From: Clostridiales bacterium
Lineage (GTDB): Bacteria > Bacillota > Clostridia > Oscillospirales > Oscillospiraceae
DNA length: 64,000 nucleotides
Direction: 5' to 3'
NCBI GenBank assembly: GCA_019415645.1
Contig: DXYV01000010.1
Span: 1-64,000 of the forward strand
Within the stretch, counting starts at the first letter, position 1, and the number at the start of each line of letters is the position of its first letter. Under the pieces are notes generated by a model, which had not been told where the DNA came from, did not search any database, and was given only the letters and a program-made list of their open reading frames with translations. Position numbers and translations under genes: made by a program. Below are positions 56,908 to 64,000 of the stretch, piece by piece.

Positions 56908-58026
56908 TTAAAAATACATAAACAGATCACATTTGAGCATACCATTATAGAGCTTGCGCTTTTTCACGGCCTGCTTGCCGAAGGTGCGCTCAAATTCCGT
57001 GTGGGAGGAGAGCAGATAGAGCTTCCAGTTTGGGTAGAGCTTGGCATAGGCCTTGCCGAAGCCGCGGTAAAGGGCCTCGGCCTCCCGCTTCTCCATGAGC
57101 CGCTCCCCGTAGGGCGGGTTGGTGACGATGCGGCCCTCCGGCTCCGCCGGGGCGAACTGGAGCGCGTCGGCCACCTGGAAGCGGACCAGATCCTCCACCT
57201 CGGCCTTCTCCGCGTTGGCCCGGGCGATCTCGATCGCCCGGGGGTCCAGGTCGGAGCCCAGAATGTCATAGGGCCCTTGGAACTCCTTGGAAATGGCCTC
57301 GTCCACGGCGTCCATCCACAGCTCCGGAGGGAGCCCGGCCCATTTCTGGGCGGCGAAGGAGCGGGTCAGGCCGGGGGCGCGATTCTTGGCGATCAGGGCG
57401 GCTTCGATGGCTATGGTGCCCGAGCCGCAGAAGGGATCCCGCAGCGGACCCTTGCCCTTGTAGCGGGAGAGCAGCACCATGGCGGCGGCCAGGGTCTCCC
57501 GCAGGGGAGCGTCCACGCCCACGGCCCGGTAGCCCCGCTTGTACAGGCCCTCTCCGGAGGTGTCCAGCATGAGGACGGCCTCGTCCTTGAACAGGGCGAA
57601 CTGAATCTGATAGAGCGCGCCGGTCTCCGGCAGGGTGTTCTGGCCGTAGGCCGCTCCCAGGCGGGTGGCCGCCGCTTTTTTCACGATGGACTGGCAGGCG
57701 CTGACCGCGTGGAGCTGGGAGTTGAGGGAATAGCCCTTCACCGGGAACCGGCCGTCCCGGGGGATATAGTCCTCCCAGGGCAGGGCGCGGGTGCCCTCGA
57801 ACAGCGCGTCAAAGGTCTTGGCGGGAAAACGCCCCAGCACCAGCAACACCCGGGCTCCCACCCGCAGGTTGAGGTTGAGCCGTGGAATGTCCGCCGGCCC
57901 GCCGGAGCAGAACACCCGGCCGTTCTCCGCCGCCACATGGGTCAGGCCCAGCCGGCGCAGCTCGTCGGCTACCAGTCCCTCCAGCCCCAGCAGGGTGGGA
58001 ATCACAAATTGCAGCTGTGTTGTCAT
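56908..58026 (-). CDS. THUMP-domain RNA methyltransferase (RlmL/YpsC type)
   Basis: Probable 23S rRNA N2-guanine methyltransferase. The 372-aa product has an N-terminal ferredoxin-like/THUMP region (about 1-160), then a Rossmann methyltransferase domain: RDPFCGSGTIAIEAALIAKN (about 188-207, motif I), ILGSDLDPRAIEIARANAE, and the catalytic NPPYGERL near 303-310. Length fits the YpsC group. ATG 58026 has AAAGAGG at 8 nt; an ATG two codons upstream is too close. Single-gene unit. Confidence 0.9.
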   Translation of the reverse strand: MTTQLQFVIPTLLGLEGLVADELRRLGLTHVAAENGRVFCSGGPADIPRLNLNLRVGARVLLVLGRFPAKTFDALFEGTRALPWEDYIPRDGRFPVKGYSLNSQLHAVSACQSIVKKAAATRLGAAYGQNTLPETGALYQIQFALFKDEAVLMLDTSGEGLYKRGYRAVGVDAPLRETLAAAMVLLSRYKGKGPLRDPFCGSGTIAIEAALIAKNRAPGLTRSFAAQKWAGLPPELWMDAVDEAISKEFQGPYDILGSDLDPRAIEIARANAEKAEVEDLVRFQVADALQFAPAEPEGRIVTNPPYGERLMEKREAEALYRGFGKAYAKLYPNWKLYLLSSHTEFERTFGKQAVKKRKLYNGMLKCDLFMYF

Positions 58027-58266
58027 AGACATGACCTCTTTCTTCCGGAAAAACTTCTTACCCAAAGCATACCCCAAATTTCGGCCCGGCGCAATGGGAA
58101 GCGCCGGTTTTTCTGGTGTTTTTATGGACAGACGGCGAGCTATGTGGTATGATGGGGGCAAAAGCCGCGGACACGCGGCGCGCGGGGGCGGAGAAAACGC
58201 CGTCCCCGGAACGGCCCGCTCCCTTTGGACGGAAGCGGGCGAACCAGCGAAAGGAGCGAATGAACC

Positions 58267-58989
58267 TTGTACCAAGAGAATCGATCTCCACAGGGCTGGG
58301 ACCTGGAACAGGTCCAGACAGGTGAAAGCCTGCAGCGCTATACCGCCAAGACCTTTTTGTGGATGTTTCTGGGTCTGGCCGTCACCTTCGGCGTGGCCCT
58401 GCTCGGCTATGTGTCCGGAATGACCATCTCGCTGCTGATCAGCGTCCCCTATTTCCACCTGATCGTGCTGGTGGCGGAGCTGGCGGTGGTGCTGGTGCTG
58501 GCCGCCCGAATCACCAAGTTGTCGGTGGGTGCGGCACGGGCACTGTTTCTGGCCTATGCGGTGCTGACCGGACTGGTGTTCTCCACCTATTTCCTGATCT
58601 TCGACGTGATGAGCATGATTCTGGTCTTTGCGGTGACCGCCCTGTATTTCGGCGTTATGGCCCTGTTTGGTTACTTCACCACCATGGACCTGTCCCGAAT
58701 CCGCACCATTCTGGTGGGCGGCCTGCTGTTCCTCATCGTCTTTGGCCTGCTGTCCCTGTTCATCCCCGCCTTTGGAGCCATGGAGCGGCTGTACTGCCTG
58801 ATCGGAATCGCGATCTTCCTGGCCTTTACCGCCTACGATACCCAGAAGATCAAGCACCTCTACTACGGCTTTGCCGGGAACGAGGCCATGCTGGCCAAGG
58901 CGTCCATCTACTCCGCCCTCCAGCTCTATCTGGACTTTATCAACCTGTTCCTCTACCTGCTGCGCTTTTTGGGCCGGCGTCGGAACTGA
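58267..58989 (+). CDS. Bax inhibitor-1/YccA-family membrane protein
   Basis: A 240-aa protein with seven membrane helices from about residue 27, of the BI-1 family (calcium-leak or FtsH-modulating membrane proteins). The C-terminal family signature FTAYDTQKIKHLYYG is present, as is the last helix pair ALQLYLDFINLFLYLLRFLG. It starts with TTG (58267), preceded by AAAGGAG; no better start exists in frame. Ends at a strong terminator. Confidence 0.92.
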   Translation: MYQENRSPQGWDLEQVQTGESLQRYTAKTFLWMFLGLAVTFGVALLGYVSGMTISLLISVPYFHLIVLVAELAVVLVLAARITKLSVGAARALFLAYAVLTGLVFSTYFLIFDVMSMILVFAVTALYFGVMALFGYFTTMDLSRIRTILVGGLLFLIVFGLLSLFIPAFGAMERLYCLIGIAIFLAFTAYDTQKIKHLYYGFAGNEAMLAKASIYSALQLYLDFINLFLYLLRFLGRRRN

Positions 58990-59003
58990 ACGAAACCGCG
59001 CGG

Positions 59004-59038
59004 AAAGCGGCCTGCAAGATTGCCTTGCAGGCCGCTTT
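59004..59038. terminator. Bidirectional terminator, BI-1 gene and SCIFF maturase gene
   Basis: 15-bp perfect arms AAAGCGGCCTGCAAG / CTTGCAGGCCGCTTT, then TTTCTTCTT on the plus strand. Confidence 0.85.
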
Positions 59039-59058
59039 TTCTTCTTGAGGGGCCACGC

Positions 59059-60423
59059 TTACAGGCCGGCTTTGGCCACCTGGATCATAATGGCGCACTC
59101 CATCCGCTTGCGGAACAGCTCGCAGCCATATTCATAGGTGCCGGTGATGCTGCCGGTGGCGTGGCAGGCGTTGGCCGCGCAGCCGCCGGAGCAGTACAGC
59201 CGGGCCCAGCAGTCCCGGCACTCGGGCCGGGCGTAGACATTGCACTGCTTGAACTCGTCTCGCAGGGCGGTGTTGGTGACGCCCTGCCACACGTCGCCCA
59301 TGCGGTAGTGCTCATCCCCCACGAACTGATGGCAGGGGTACAGGTCGCCCCAGGGGGTGACCGCCAGATACTCGGTGCCCGAGCCGCAACCCGTGATGCG
59401 CTTGTAGATGCAGGGGCCGTGGGTCAGGTCGATCATGTAGTGGTAGAAGGTGAAGCCCCGGCCCTCCTTCTCCCGGCGCAGCATCTCGCAGGCCAGCAGC
59501 TCATACTGCCGCTTGAGCTCGGGCAGGTCCTCCTCCGTCAGGGCATAGGGCTCGCCGGGGGCGCAGACCACCGGCTCCATGGACAGCTCCGTAAAGCCCA
59601 GATCGGCCATGTGGAAGATGTCGTTGGTGAAGTCGGTGTTGTTGTGGGTGAAGGTGCCCCGCACATAGTAGTCCTTGTTGCCCCGCCGGCGGACGAATTC
59701 CTGGAATTTGGGCACGATCACGTCGTAGCTGCCCTGGCCGGCGTAGTTTTTGCGCAGGTGGTCGTGGACCTCCTTCCGGCCGTCCAGGCTGAGGACCACA
59801 TTGTGCATCTCCCGGTTGGCGAAGTCCATGACCTCGTCGTCCAGCAGCACGCCGTTGGTGGTCAGCGTAAAGCGGAAGTGCTTTCCCTTTTCCTCCTCGA
59901 TGCTGCGGGCGTAGCGCACCAAGTCCTTGACCACGTCCCAGTTCATCAGCGGCTCGCCGCCGAAGAAGTCCACCTCCAGATTGCGCCGGGTGCCGGAGTT
60001 GGCCACCAGGAAGTCCAGGGCCTGCTTGCCCACCTCGTAGCTCATAAGAGCGCGTTCTCCGTGGTATTTGCCCTGGCTGGCAAAGCAATATTCGCAGTTG
60101 AGGTTGCAGGTGTGGGCCACATGCAGGCACAGGGCCTTGACCACCGTGCTGCGGGCCTTGAAGTCGATGGCCTGGGCGGTGTAATCCTCGGAGGAGAACA
60201 GCTTGCCCTGGGCCTTCAGCGCCTCCACGTCAGCCAGACATTCTTCCACGTCGGCCCGGGTGACCGCCGGATATTTGGCGGTGACGGCGGCGATGATCTG
60301 TTCGGGGGTGCTGGTCTCGTACTGCGCGATGATGTCGTAGGCCACCTCGTCCACCGCGTGGACCGAGCCCGAGCACACGTCCAGCACAATGTTGTAGCCG
60401 TTGAGCTTGTATTGATGTATCAC
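59059..60423 (-). CDS. scfB: Radical-SAM SCIFF peptide maturase
   Basis: Forms Cys-to-Thr (gamma) thioether links in the SCIFF peptide. The 454-aa enzyme has a RiPP recognition-like N-terminus (MIHQYKLNGYNIVLDVCSGS read with its GTG start), the radical-SAM CxxxCxxC loop CNLNCEYC (about 105-112), DFFGGEPLMNW, and a C-terminal SPASM/auxiliary-cluster region with CGSGTEYLAVTP, PCHQFVG, CRDCWARLYCSGGCAANAC. No ATG is properly placed; the GTG at 60423 has AGGAAGGAAA upstream. It follows the SCIFF gene by 78 bp with a hairpin between, so it is probably expressed at a lower level than the peptide. Confidence 0.96.
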   Translation of the reverse strand: MIHQYKLNGYNIVLDVCSGSVHAVDEVAYDIIAQYETSTPEQIIAAVTAKYPAVTRADVEECLADVEALKAQGKLFSSEDYTAQAIDFKARSTVVKALCLHVAHTCNLNCEYCFASQGKYHGERALMSYEVGKQALDFLVANSGTRRNLEVDFFGGEPLMNWDVVKDLVRYARSIEEEKGKHFRFTLTTNGVLLDDEVMDFANREMHNVVLSLDGRKEVHDHLRKNYAGQGSYDVIVPKFQEFVRRRGNKDYYVRGTFTHNNTDFTNDIFHMADLGFTELSMEPVVCAPGEPYALTEEDLPELKRQYELLACEMLRREKEGRGFTFYHYMIDLTHGPCIYKRITGCGSGTEYLAVTPWGDLYPCHQFVGDEHYRMGDVWQGVTNTALRDEFKQCNVYARPECRDCWARLYCSGGCAANACHATGSITGTYEYGCELFRKRMECAIMIQVAKAGL

Positions 60424-60455
60424 AGCGTTCGATTTCCTTCCTGATTCCAGAAAAA

Positions 60456-60485
60456 TGCCGCTTGTCCCCAAGAGGCCAAGCGGCA
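60456..60485 (-). terminator. Attenuator hairpin between SCIFF peptide and maturase
   Basis: Arms TGCCGCTTG / CAAGCGGCA with a 12-nt loop; minus-strand tail TTTTTCTGG. Partial termination here would give more peptide than enzyme. Confidence 0.7.
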
Positions 60486-60501
60486 GACTGGAACGATCTG
60501 G

Positions 60502-60651
60502 TTACTGGTTGTTCTGGTTCTCGCACACCTGGTTGGCCACGCCGCAAGAGGTCTTGCAGGCGGACTGGCAGGAGGTCTGGCACTCGCCGCAGCCGCCGTG
60601 CTGAGCGCTCTGCGCCAGATCGCGGGTCTCGAGAGTCTGAATACGCTTCAT
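60502..60651 (-). CDS. scfA: SCIFF ranthipeptide precursor
   Basis: A 49-residue ribosomal peptide too short for usual gene finders: MKRIQTLETRDLAQSAQHGG leader, then a core with six cysteines at 21, 24, 28, 32, 36 and 43 (CGECQTSCQSAC...) and Thr/Ser residues between them that accept thioether links. It matches the six-Cys-in-forty-five pattern found in nearly all Clostridia. ATG 60651 is preceded by GGAGGGAA. It is the first gene of the unit with the radical-SAM maturase. Its role has been linked to quorum-like signalling in clostridia, not proven here. Confidence 0.96.
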   Translation of the reverse strand: MKRIQTLETRDLAQSAQHGGCGECQTSCQSACKTSCGVANQVCENQNNQ

Positions 60652-60696
60652 GGAATGATTCCCTCCTTCCCTCTGAGTTCAAACGATACAAATATA

Positions 60697-62160
60697 CTAT
60701 ACACCATAGAACGGACTATCGTCAAGAGGGGCGTGGTCCGGCAGAACCAAAATCTTCCCCTCCGGCACCTCCTGAGGGGAGCGCAGCGCCACACCCCCCC
60801 GGACCAGGGCGCGGGCCTGCTCCAGAAAGGCGGCGGTGATCTCCTCGCCGGGGACCAGCAGCGGCACGCCGGGGGGATAGGCCCACAGGTACTGGGCGCA
60901 CACCCGGCCCGTTGCCTCCTCCAGCGGGAGCAGCTGAGGCGTCCGGGCCAGCGCCGACTGGACGCTCTGGCGCACCGGGGGCAGCGGAGGCGGCTGGAGG
61001 GGGACGGACACCGGAGCGCCGCCGGCCTCCCGGTCCAGCTCGGTCAGCGCGCGGGCCAGCCGCAGCAGGGAGTCCGGCGTATCCCCCGCGCCGGTCATGG
61101 CCAGGGCATAGTGGGGCATGGACATCTCCAGTTCAATGGCGTACCGGCGGCGCAGCGCGTCCATAAGCGCCGGTCCGGTCCGGCCGGCGGGCCCGGAGAG
61201 GATCAGCCGCTTGCTTCCGTCCCAGCCGAACACGCCGGACGGCGGGCTTCCGGCCCCGCCGGTGACCCGCAGCCGGGTCAGGCCGGAGACGGCCTCGTCA
61301 AAGGCGGCCAGACCCGCCCGCCAGGCGGAAAAGCAGTCCGGCCCGCCTTCCTCCAGCCAGCGCACGCAGCCGGACAGCGAGGCCATCAGCAGATAGGAGG
61401 GGCTGCTGGTCTCAAAGATGTTCAGGGCCCGGGCCACCGCCCGGTCGTCCACCAGCGTTCCGCCCACATGGAGCAGGGCGGTCTGAGTCAGGGAGGGCAG
61501 GGTCTTGTGGGCGCTTTGAATGACTACGTCGGCCCCGCAGGCCAGGGCCTCTGCCGGGAAGCCCCCCAGCCCCAGATGGGCCCCGTGGGCCTCGTCCACC
61601 AGCAGGGGGACGCCGGCCTGGTGGCACAGTTTGGCGATGGCCGAAATATCGCTGAGAGCTCCCTCAAAGGTGGGGCTGGTCAGCAGGACGAACCTGGCGT
61701 TGGGCGTGTCCGCCAGGGCCGCGGCCACGGATTCGGGAGACACGGAGCCGTAAATGCCCCATTCGGCGCACCAGTCGGGCAGCAGATAGCGGGGGGTGAG
61801 TCCGCACAGCTCCAGCGCGTGGTACACTGCCTTGTGGCAGTTACGGGCCACGATGGCGGAGCCGCCGCCCGCAGCCACGGCGTAGACGGCGGCCAGCAGG
61901 CCGCAGGTGCTGCCATTGACCAGGAAGAAGGAGCGGCGGGCGCCCCAGAGGGCCGCCGCCCGCTCCATCTCCCGGCGCAGCACGTCCTGGGCGTCGTGGA
62001 GGTTGTCAAAGCCGTCGATCTCGGTGATGTCCAGCCCGCCGCCCAGGGGAGCCAAAAAGGGGGCGGCCGTCAGGTTGCGCTTGTGGCCGGGCATGTGCAT
62101 GGGCAGGGCGCCGGAGGAGGCGTAGGCCTCCAGCCGCGCCAGCAGAGAGGGGTCGCGCAT
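60697..62160 (-). CDS. Orn/Lys/Arg decarboxylase-family PLP enzyme (YaaO type)
   Basis: A 487-aa PLP-dependent enzyme of the group III decarboxylase family. Seen: MHMPGHKRN near 20-28, GSTCGLLAAVYA, the PLP strand LLVDEAHGAHLG, and the PLP-lysine motif SAHKTLPSLTQTALLH near 225-240. A shorter C-terminal domain (from about 390, ATGRVCAQYLWAYPPGVPLLVPGE) matches the short Firmicutes forms. Likely a lysine or arginine decarboxylase for polyamine synthesis; substrate not determinable. ATG 62160 follows AAAGGAG. Upstream in-frame extension lies in the promoter region and is rejected. Confidence 0.9.
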   Translation of the reverse strand: MRDPSLLARLEAYASSGALPMHMPGHKRNLTAAPFLAPLGGGLDITEIDGFDNLHDAQDVLRREMERAAALWGARRSFFLVNGSTCGLLAAVYAVAAGGGSAIVARNCHKAVYHALELCGLTPRYLLPDWCAEWGIYGSVSPESVAAALADTPNARFVLLTSPTFEGALSDISAIAKLCHQAGVPLLVDEAHGAHLGLGGFPAEALACGADVVIQSAHKTLPSLTQTALLHVGGTLVDDRAVARALNIFETSSPSYLLMASLSGCVRWLEEGGPDCFSAWRAGLAAFDEAVSGLTRLRVTGGAGSPPSGVFGWDGSKRLILSGPAGRTGPALMDALRRRYAIELEMSMPHYALAMTGAGDTPDSLLRLARALTELDREAGGAPVSVPLQPPPLPPVRQSVQSALARTPQLLPLEEATGRVCAQYLWAYPPGVPLLVPGEEITAAFLEQARALVRGGVALRSPQEVPEGKILVLPDHAPLDDSPFYGV

Positions 62161-62367
62161 CGCGAATGCTCCTTTCGGGAAACCGGGCCCGTCGGAACTG
62201 GGGCGCTGCGGGTCGGTCAATGGTCTTACCACTGTACCAGAAATCCCGGCTTTTTGCAAGAAAGAGGCGCGTCACGGCGGAATCGAAAAAAATTCTACGA
62301 TTTGCGCACCGTTTTGGCCCGCCGCGTCGTATGATAAGTGAAAGGGAATGAAAGGAGGCGACGGACG

Positions 62368-62880
62368 ATGGATGACCGGGCCCTGCTGAAGCTGTTCCGG
62401 ACCGAGCCGGACCGGGCCATGGAGCTGCTGTGCGACCGCTATGCGGCCCTGGCCGCCGCCGTGGCGCGCCGAATCCTGCCCGACCGGCCCCAGGAGGTGG
62501 AGGAGATCACCGCCGACGTGATGGTGAAGGTGTGGCAGGACGCGCGGAAGCTCCGGCCGGAGACGCTGCGGGGTTTTATCCTGACGGCTGCCCGCAACCT
62601 GGCGGTGGACCGCTGGCGGGCGCTGCGCCGGCGGGGCGAGGTGCCGCTGTTTGACCAGGAGGCGGAGGAAGAGATGCCGCCGGACCGCCAGCTGATGGAC
62701 CGGGAGCTGGTGGAACAGGTACTGGCCTGTTCGCCGCCGGACGGGGAGCTGTTCGTGCGCCACTATGTGCTGCTGGAGACCGCGCAGGAGCTGGCCCAGC
62801 GGTTCCAAATGACCGAATCCGCCGTCCGCTCCCGGCTGCACCGGGTGCGGCAGAAGCTGAAACAGGAGGTGTCGCCATGA
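62368..62880 (+). CDS. ECF-type RNA polymerase sigma factor
   Basis: A 170-aa extracytoplasmic-function sigma factor. Region 2 covers about 5-90 (LLCDRYAALAAAVARRILPD, VEEITADVMVKVWQDARKL, FILTAARNLAVDRWR), region 4 about 110-168 (ETAQELAQRFQMTESAVRSR, LHRVRQKLK). ATG 62368 follows AAAGGAGG; ten upstream in-frame codons are inside that site. It overlaps the next gene by 4 bp (ATGA), the typical sigma/anti-sigma pair. The 62290-62340 stretch, with GCGCACC and CGTCGTA elements, might be an autoregulated ECF promoter. Confidence 0.92.
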   Translation: MDDRALLKLFRTEPDRAMELLCDRYAALAAAVARRILPDRPQEVEEITADVMVKVWQDARKLRPETLRGFILTAARNLAVDRWRALRRRGEVPLFDQEAEEEMPPDRQLMDRELVEQVLACSPPDGELFVRHYVLLETAQELAQRFQMTESAVRSRLHRVRQKLKQEVSP

Positions 62881-63920
62881 AGACGCAGTATGAATATCTC
62901 TCCGGACTGGAGACCGATGGGCCGGCCCTGTCCCCGGACGCGCTGGCACGGATCAAGACCAGGGCCCGCGCCGGAATCCGGCGGCGCAGACGGAGGCTGG
63001 TGTGGGTGGCGGCGGTGCTGGCCGCCCTGCTGACAGCCTGCACGGCGGCGGTGGCCACGGGGGCGTTCCACCAGTGGTTCGCACCGCTCATCCCCCGCAG
63101 CGCCGATGAGGAGGCCATGCAGGAACTCTTCGCGGGCATGGGGACCGTGGTGGGGCAGAGCGTGACCGATCAGGGGACTACCCTGACCCTGGAGGGCCTG
63201 CTGTACGACGGACGTACGCTGATCATGGCCTTTACCCTGGAGGGGGAGGACCTGCCCTTCAACACCTTTAATGCGGTGCAGAGCGGACAGAGCTGGCTGG
63301 AGCCGGAGGACTACCTCCAGCGGCTGGAGGCGGCCTATCCGGAACTCAGTCGGGCCGAGCTGGAGGCCTGGATGGATCAGCTGCGTGAATACAGCCGCAG
63401 GCCGGACCAGATCTGGGTCTACCGCCAGGGGGACGGGACGGACCGTATGCTGGTCACCTACGAGCGGAGCGATCTGGAGGACGGCGCCTATACCATCCAT
63501 TTGGAGGACCTGGAAGAGGGCGGAACCACCATCGCGGGCAGCTGGGAGTTCACCTTCGAGCTCACGGCGCGGGAGGTGTCCGTCTGTTACGAGGGTGCGG
63601 TGCCCCTGACTCTGGACAGCGGTGAGACGGTGACCATCACCGGTATGGAGATCTACCCCTTCAGCGTCCGAGCGTCGTTTATCTGGTCCGGCGGCGGCCT
63701 TGAGGACGGACGGCTGGATGGACTGAGCATCGACCGCGTGAGGCTGGCCGATGGGACGGATTATTCCGGCAGCCGCAGCGGCAGAGACGTCAGCAGCGAG
63801 GGCGTCGGTCAGATGGATCGGCTGGGCTACTGGCAGGCCGTGGACCCGTCGCAGGTCACCGCCGTCCAAATCGCCGGGACCTGGGTGGAGCTGAGCCGGA
63901 TGACCCGCCTGGAGGAATGA
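62877..63920 (+). CDS. Membrane-anchored anti-sigma/sensor protein (DUF4179-like)
   Basis: A 347-aa single-span membrane protein: a short cytoplasmic N-terminus (about 1-40, ending in an Arg-rich IRRRRRR), a membrane helix at about 41-62, and an extracellular, beta-rich domain (about 65-347) resembling DUF4179 proteins encoded after ECF sigma factors. It overlaps the sigma gene and most likely holds the sigma factor inactive until an outside signal is sensed. A zinc-binding anti-sigma motif is not seen. After its stop a weak hairpin (63934-63957) is followed by the window end. Confidence 0.82.
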   Translation: MKTQYEYLSGLETDGPALSPDALARIKTRARAGIRRRRRRLVWVAAVLAALLTACTAAVATGAFHQWFAPLIPRSADEEAMQELFAGMGTVVGQSVTDQGTTLTLEGLLYDGRTLIMAFTLEGEDLPFNTFNAVQSGQSWLEPEDYLQRLEAAYPELSRAELEAWMDQLREYSRRPDQIWVYRQGDGTDRMLVTYERSDLEDGAYTIHLEDLEEGGTTIAGSWEFTFELTAREVSVCYEGAVPLTLDSGETVTITGMEIYPFSVRASFIWSGGGLEDGRLDGLSIDRVRLADGTDYSGSRSGRDVSSEGVGQMDRLGYWQAVDPSQVTAVQIAGTWVELSRMTRLEE

Positions 63921-64000
63921 CAGGACCTTGGACGCGGGGCCGGTTTTCCGGCCTCGCGCCGGATTCCCGGGGGAAAACCTCCGGTTAAAAAATGGGACAA

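Overview
The window is chromosomal DNA from a GC-rich anaerobic member of the Clostridia, most likely a gut Oscillospirales/Oscillospiraceae-type bacterium. Reasons: a SCIFF ranthipeptide with its radical-SAM maturase (a clostridial marker), several flavin/FeS old-yellow-enzyme paralogues, 2-hydroxyacyl-CoA dehydratase with its activator, an SLH-domain surface protein, strong AGGAGG ribosome binding sites and the secG-rnr order usual in Firmicutes. No tRNA, rRNA or CRISPR array was seen.

Layout. 1-14.4 kb: housekeeping genes (lipoprotein fragment, udk, secG, rnr, a GH3 lipoprotein, pyridoxal kinase, an OYE-type reductase), a pseudouridine catabolic operon psuK-ygjV-psuG, a lipoprotein, a small membrane protein/XRE regulator pair with three matching operator sites, and a LytTR/DUF3021 membrane operon. 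16.1-31.5 kb: a 15.46-kb integrative mobilizable element inserted in an arylsulfate sulfotransferase gene. It carries a large serine recombinase, a RhuM-type protein, a relaxase, MobC, a RecA-fold ATPase, a 1009-aa protein related to cellular RNA-dependent RNA polymerases with an overlapping partner gene, a LuxR-type regulator and a 1079-aa repeat/SLH surface protein. The two ends share a 6-bp core, GCCGGT. Joining the flanks there restores a 605-aa sulfotransferase in frame. In the inserted state the recombinase reads through into the sulfotransferase, making a 1129-codon chimera.

31.8-35.9 kb: TauE/SafE exporter, asnS, an 800-bp gene-free tract with a duplicated asnS 3' end and several hairpins, then two tandem ribbon-helix-helix genes facing a small hypothetical gene across a palindromic operator. 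36-52.8 kb: a catabolic region with two DASS-type anion transporters, three large FMN/4Fe-4S/FAD reductases, a crotonase resembling 6-oxocamphor hydrolase, two LysR regulators and a 2-hydroxyacyl-CoA dehydratase whose second gene is fused to the ATP-dependent activator. A TGCAAA-N5-TTTGCA palindrome lies about 65 bp upstream of two likely start sites here and suggests common LysR control. The plausible role is uptake and reductive or hydrolytic breakdown of a cyclic enone/diketone or aromatic acid; the substrate cannot be read from sequence. 52.9-64 kb: cutC facing a transglutaminase-like gene, a lipid kinase, a THUMP RNA methyltransferase, a Bax-inhibitor-1 protein, the SCIFF system, an Orn/Lys/Arg decarboxylase-family protein, and an ECF sigma/anti-sigma pair.

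The most unusual content is the mobilizable element: a eukaryote-like RdRP-family polymerase, its overlapping partner and a divergent ATPase on a transferable unit that swaps the C-terminus of its own recombinase on integration.
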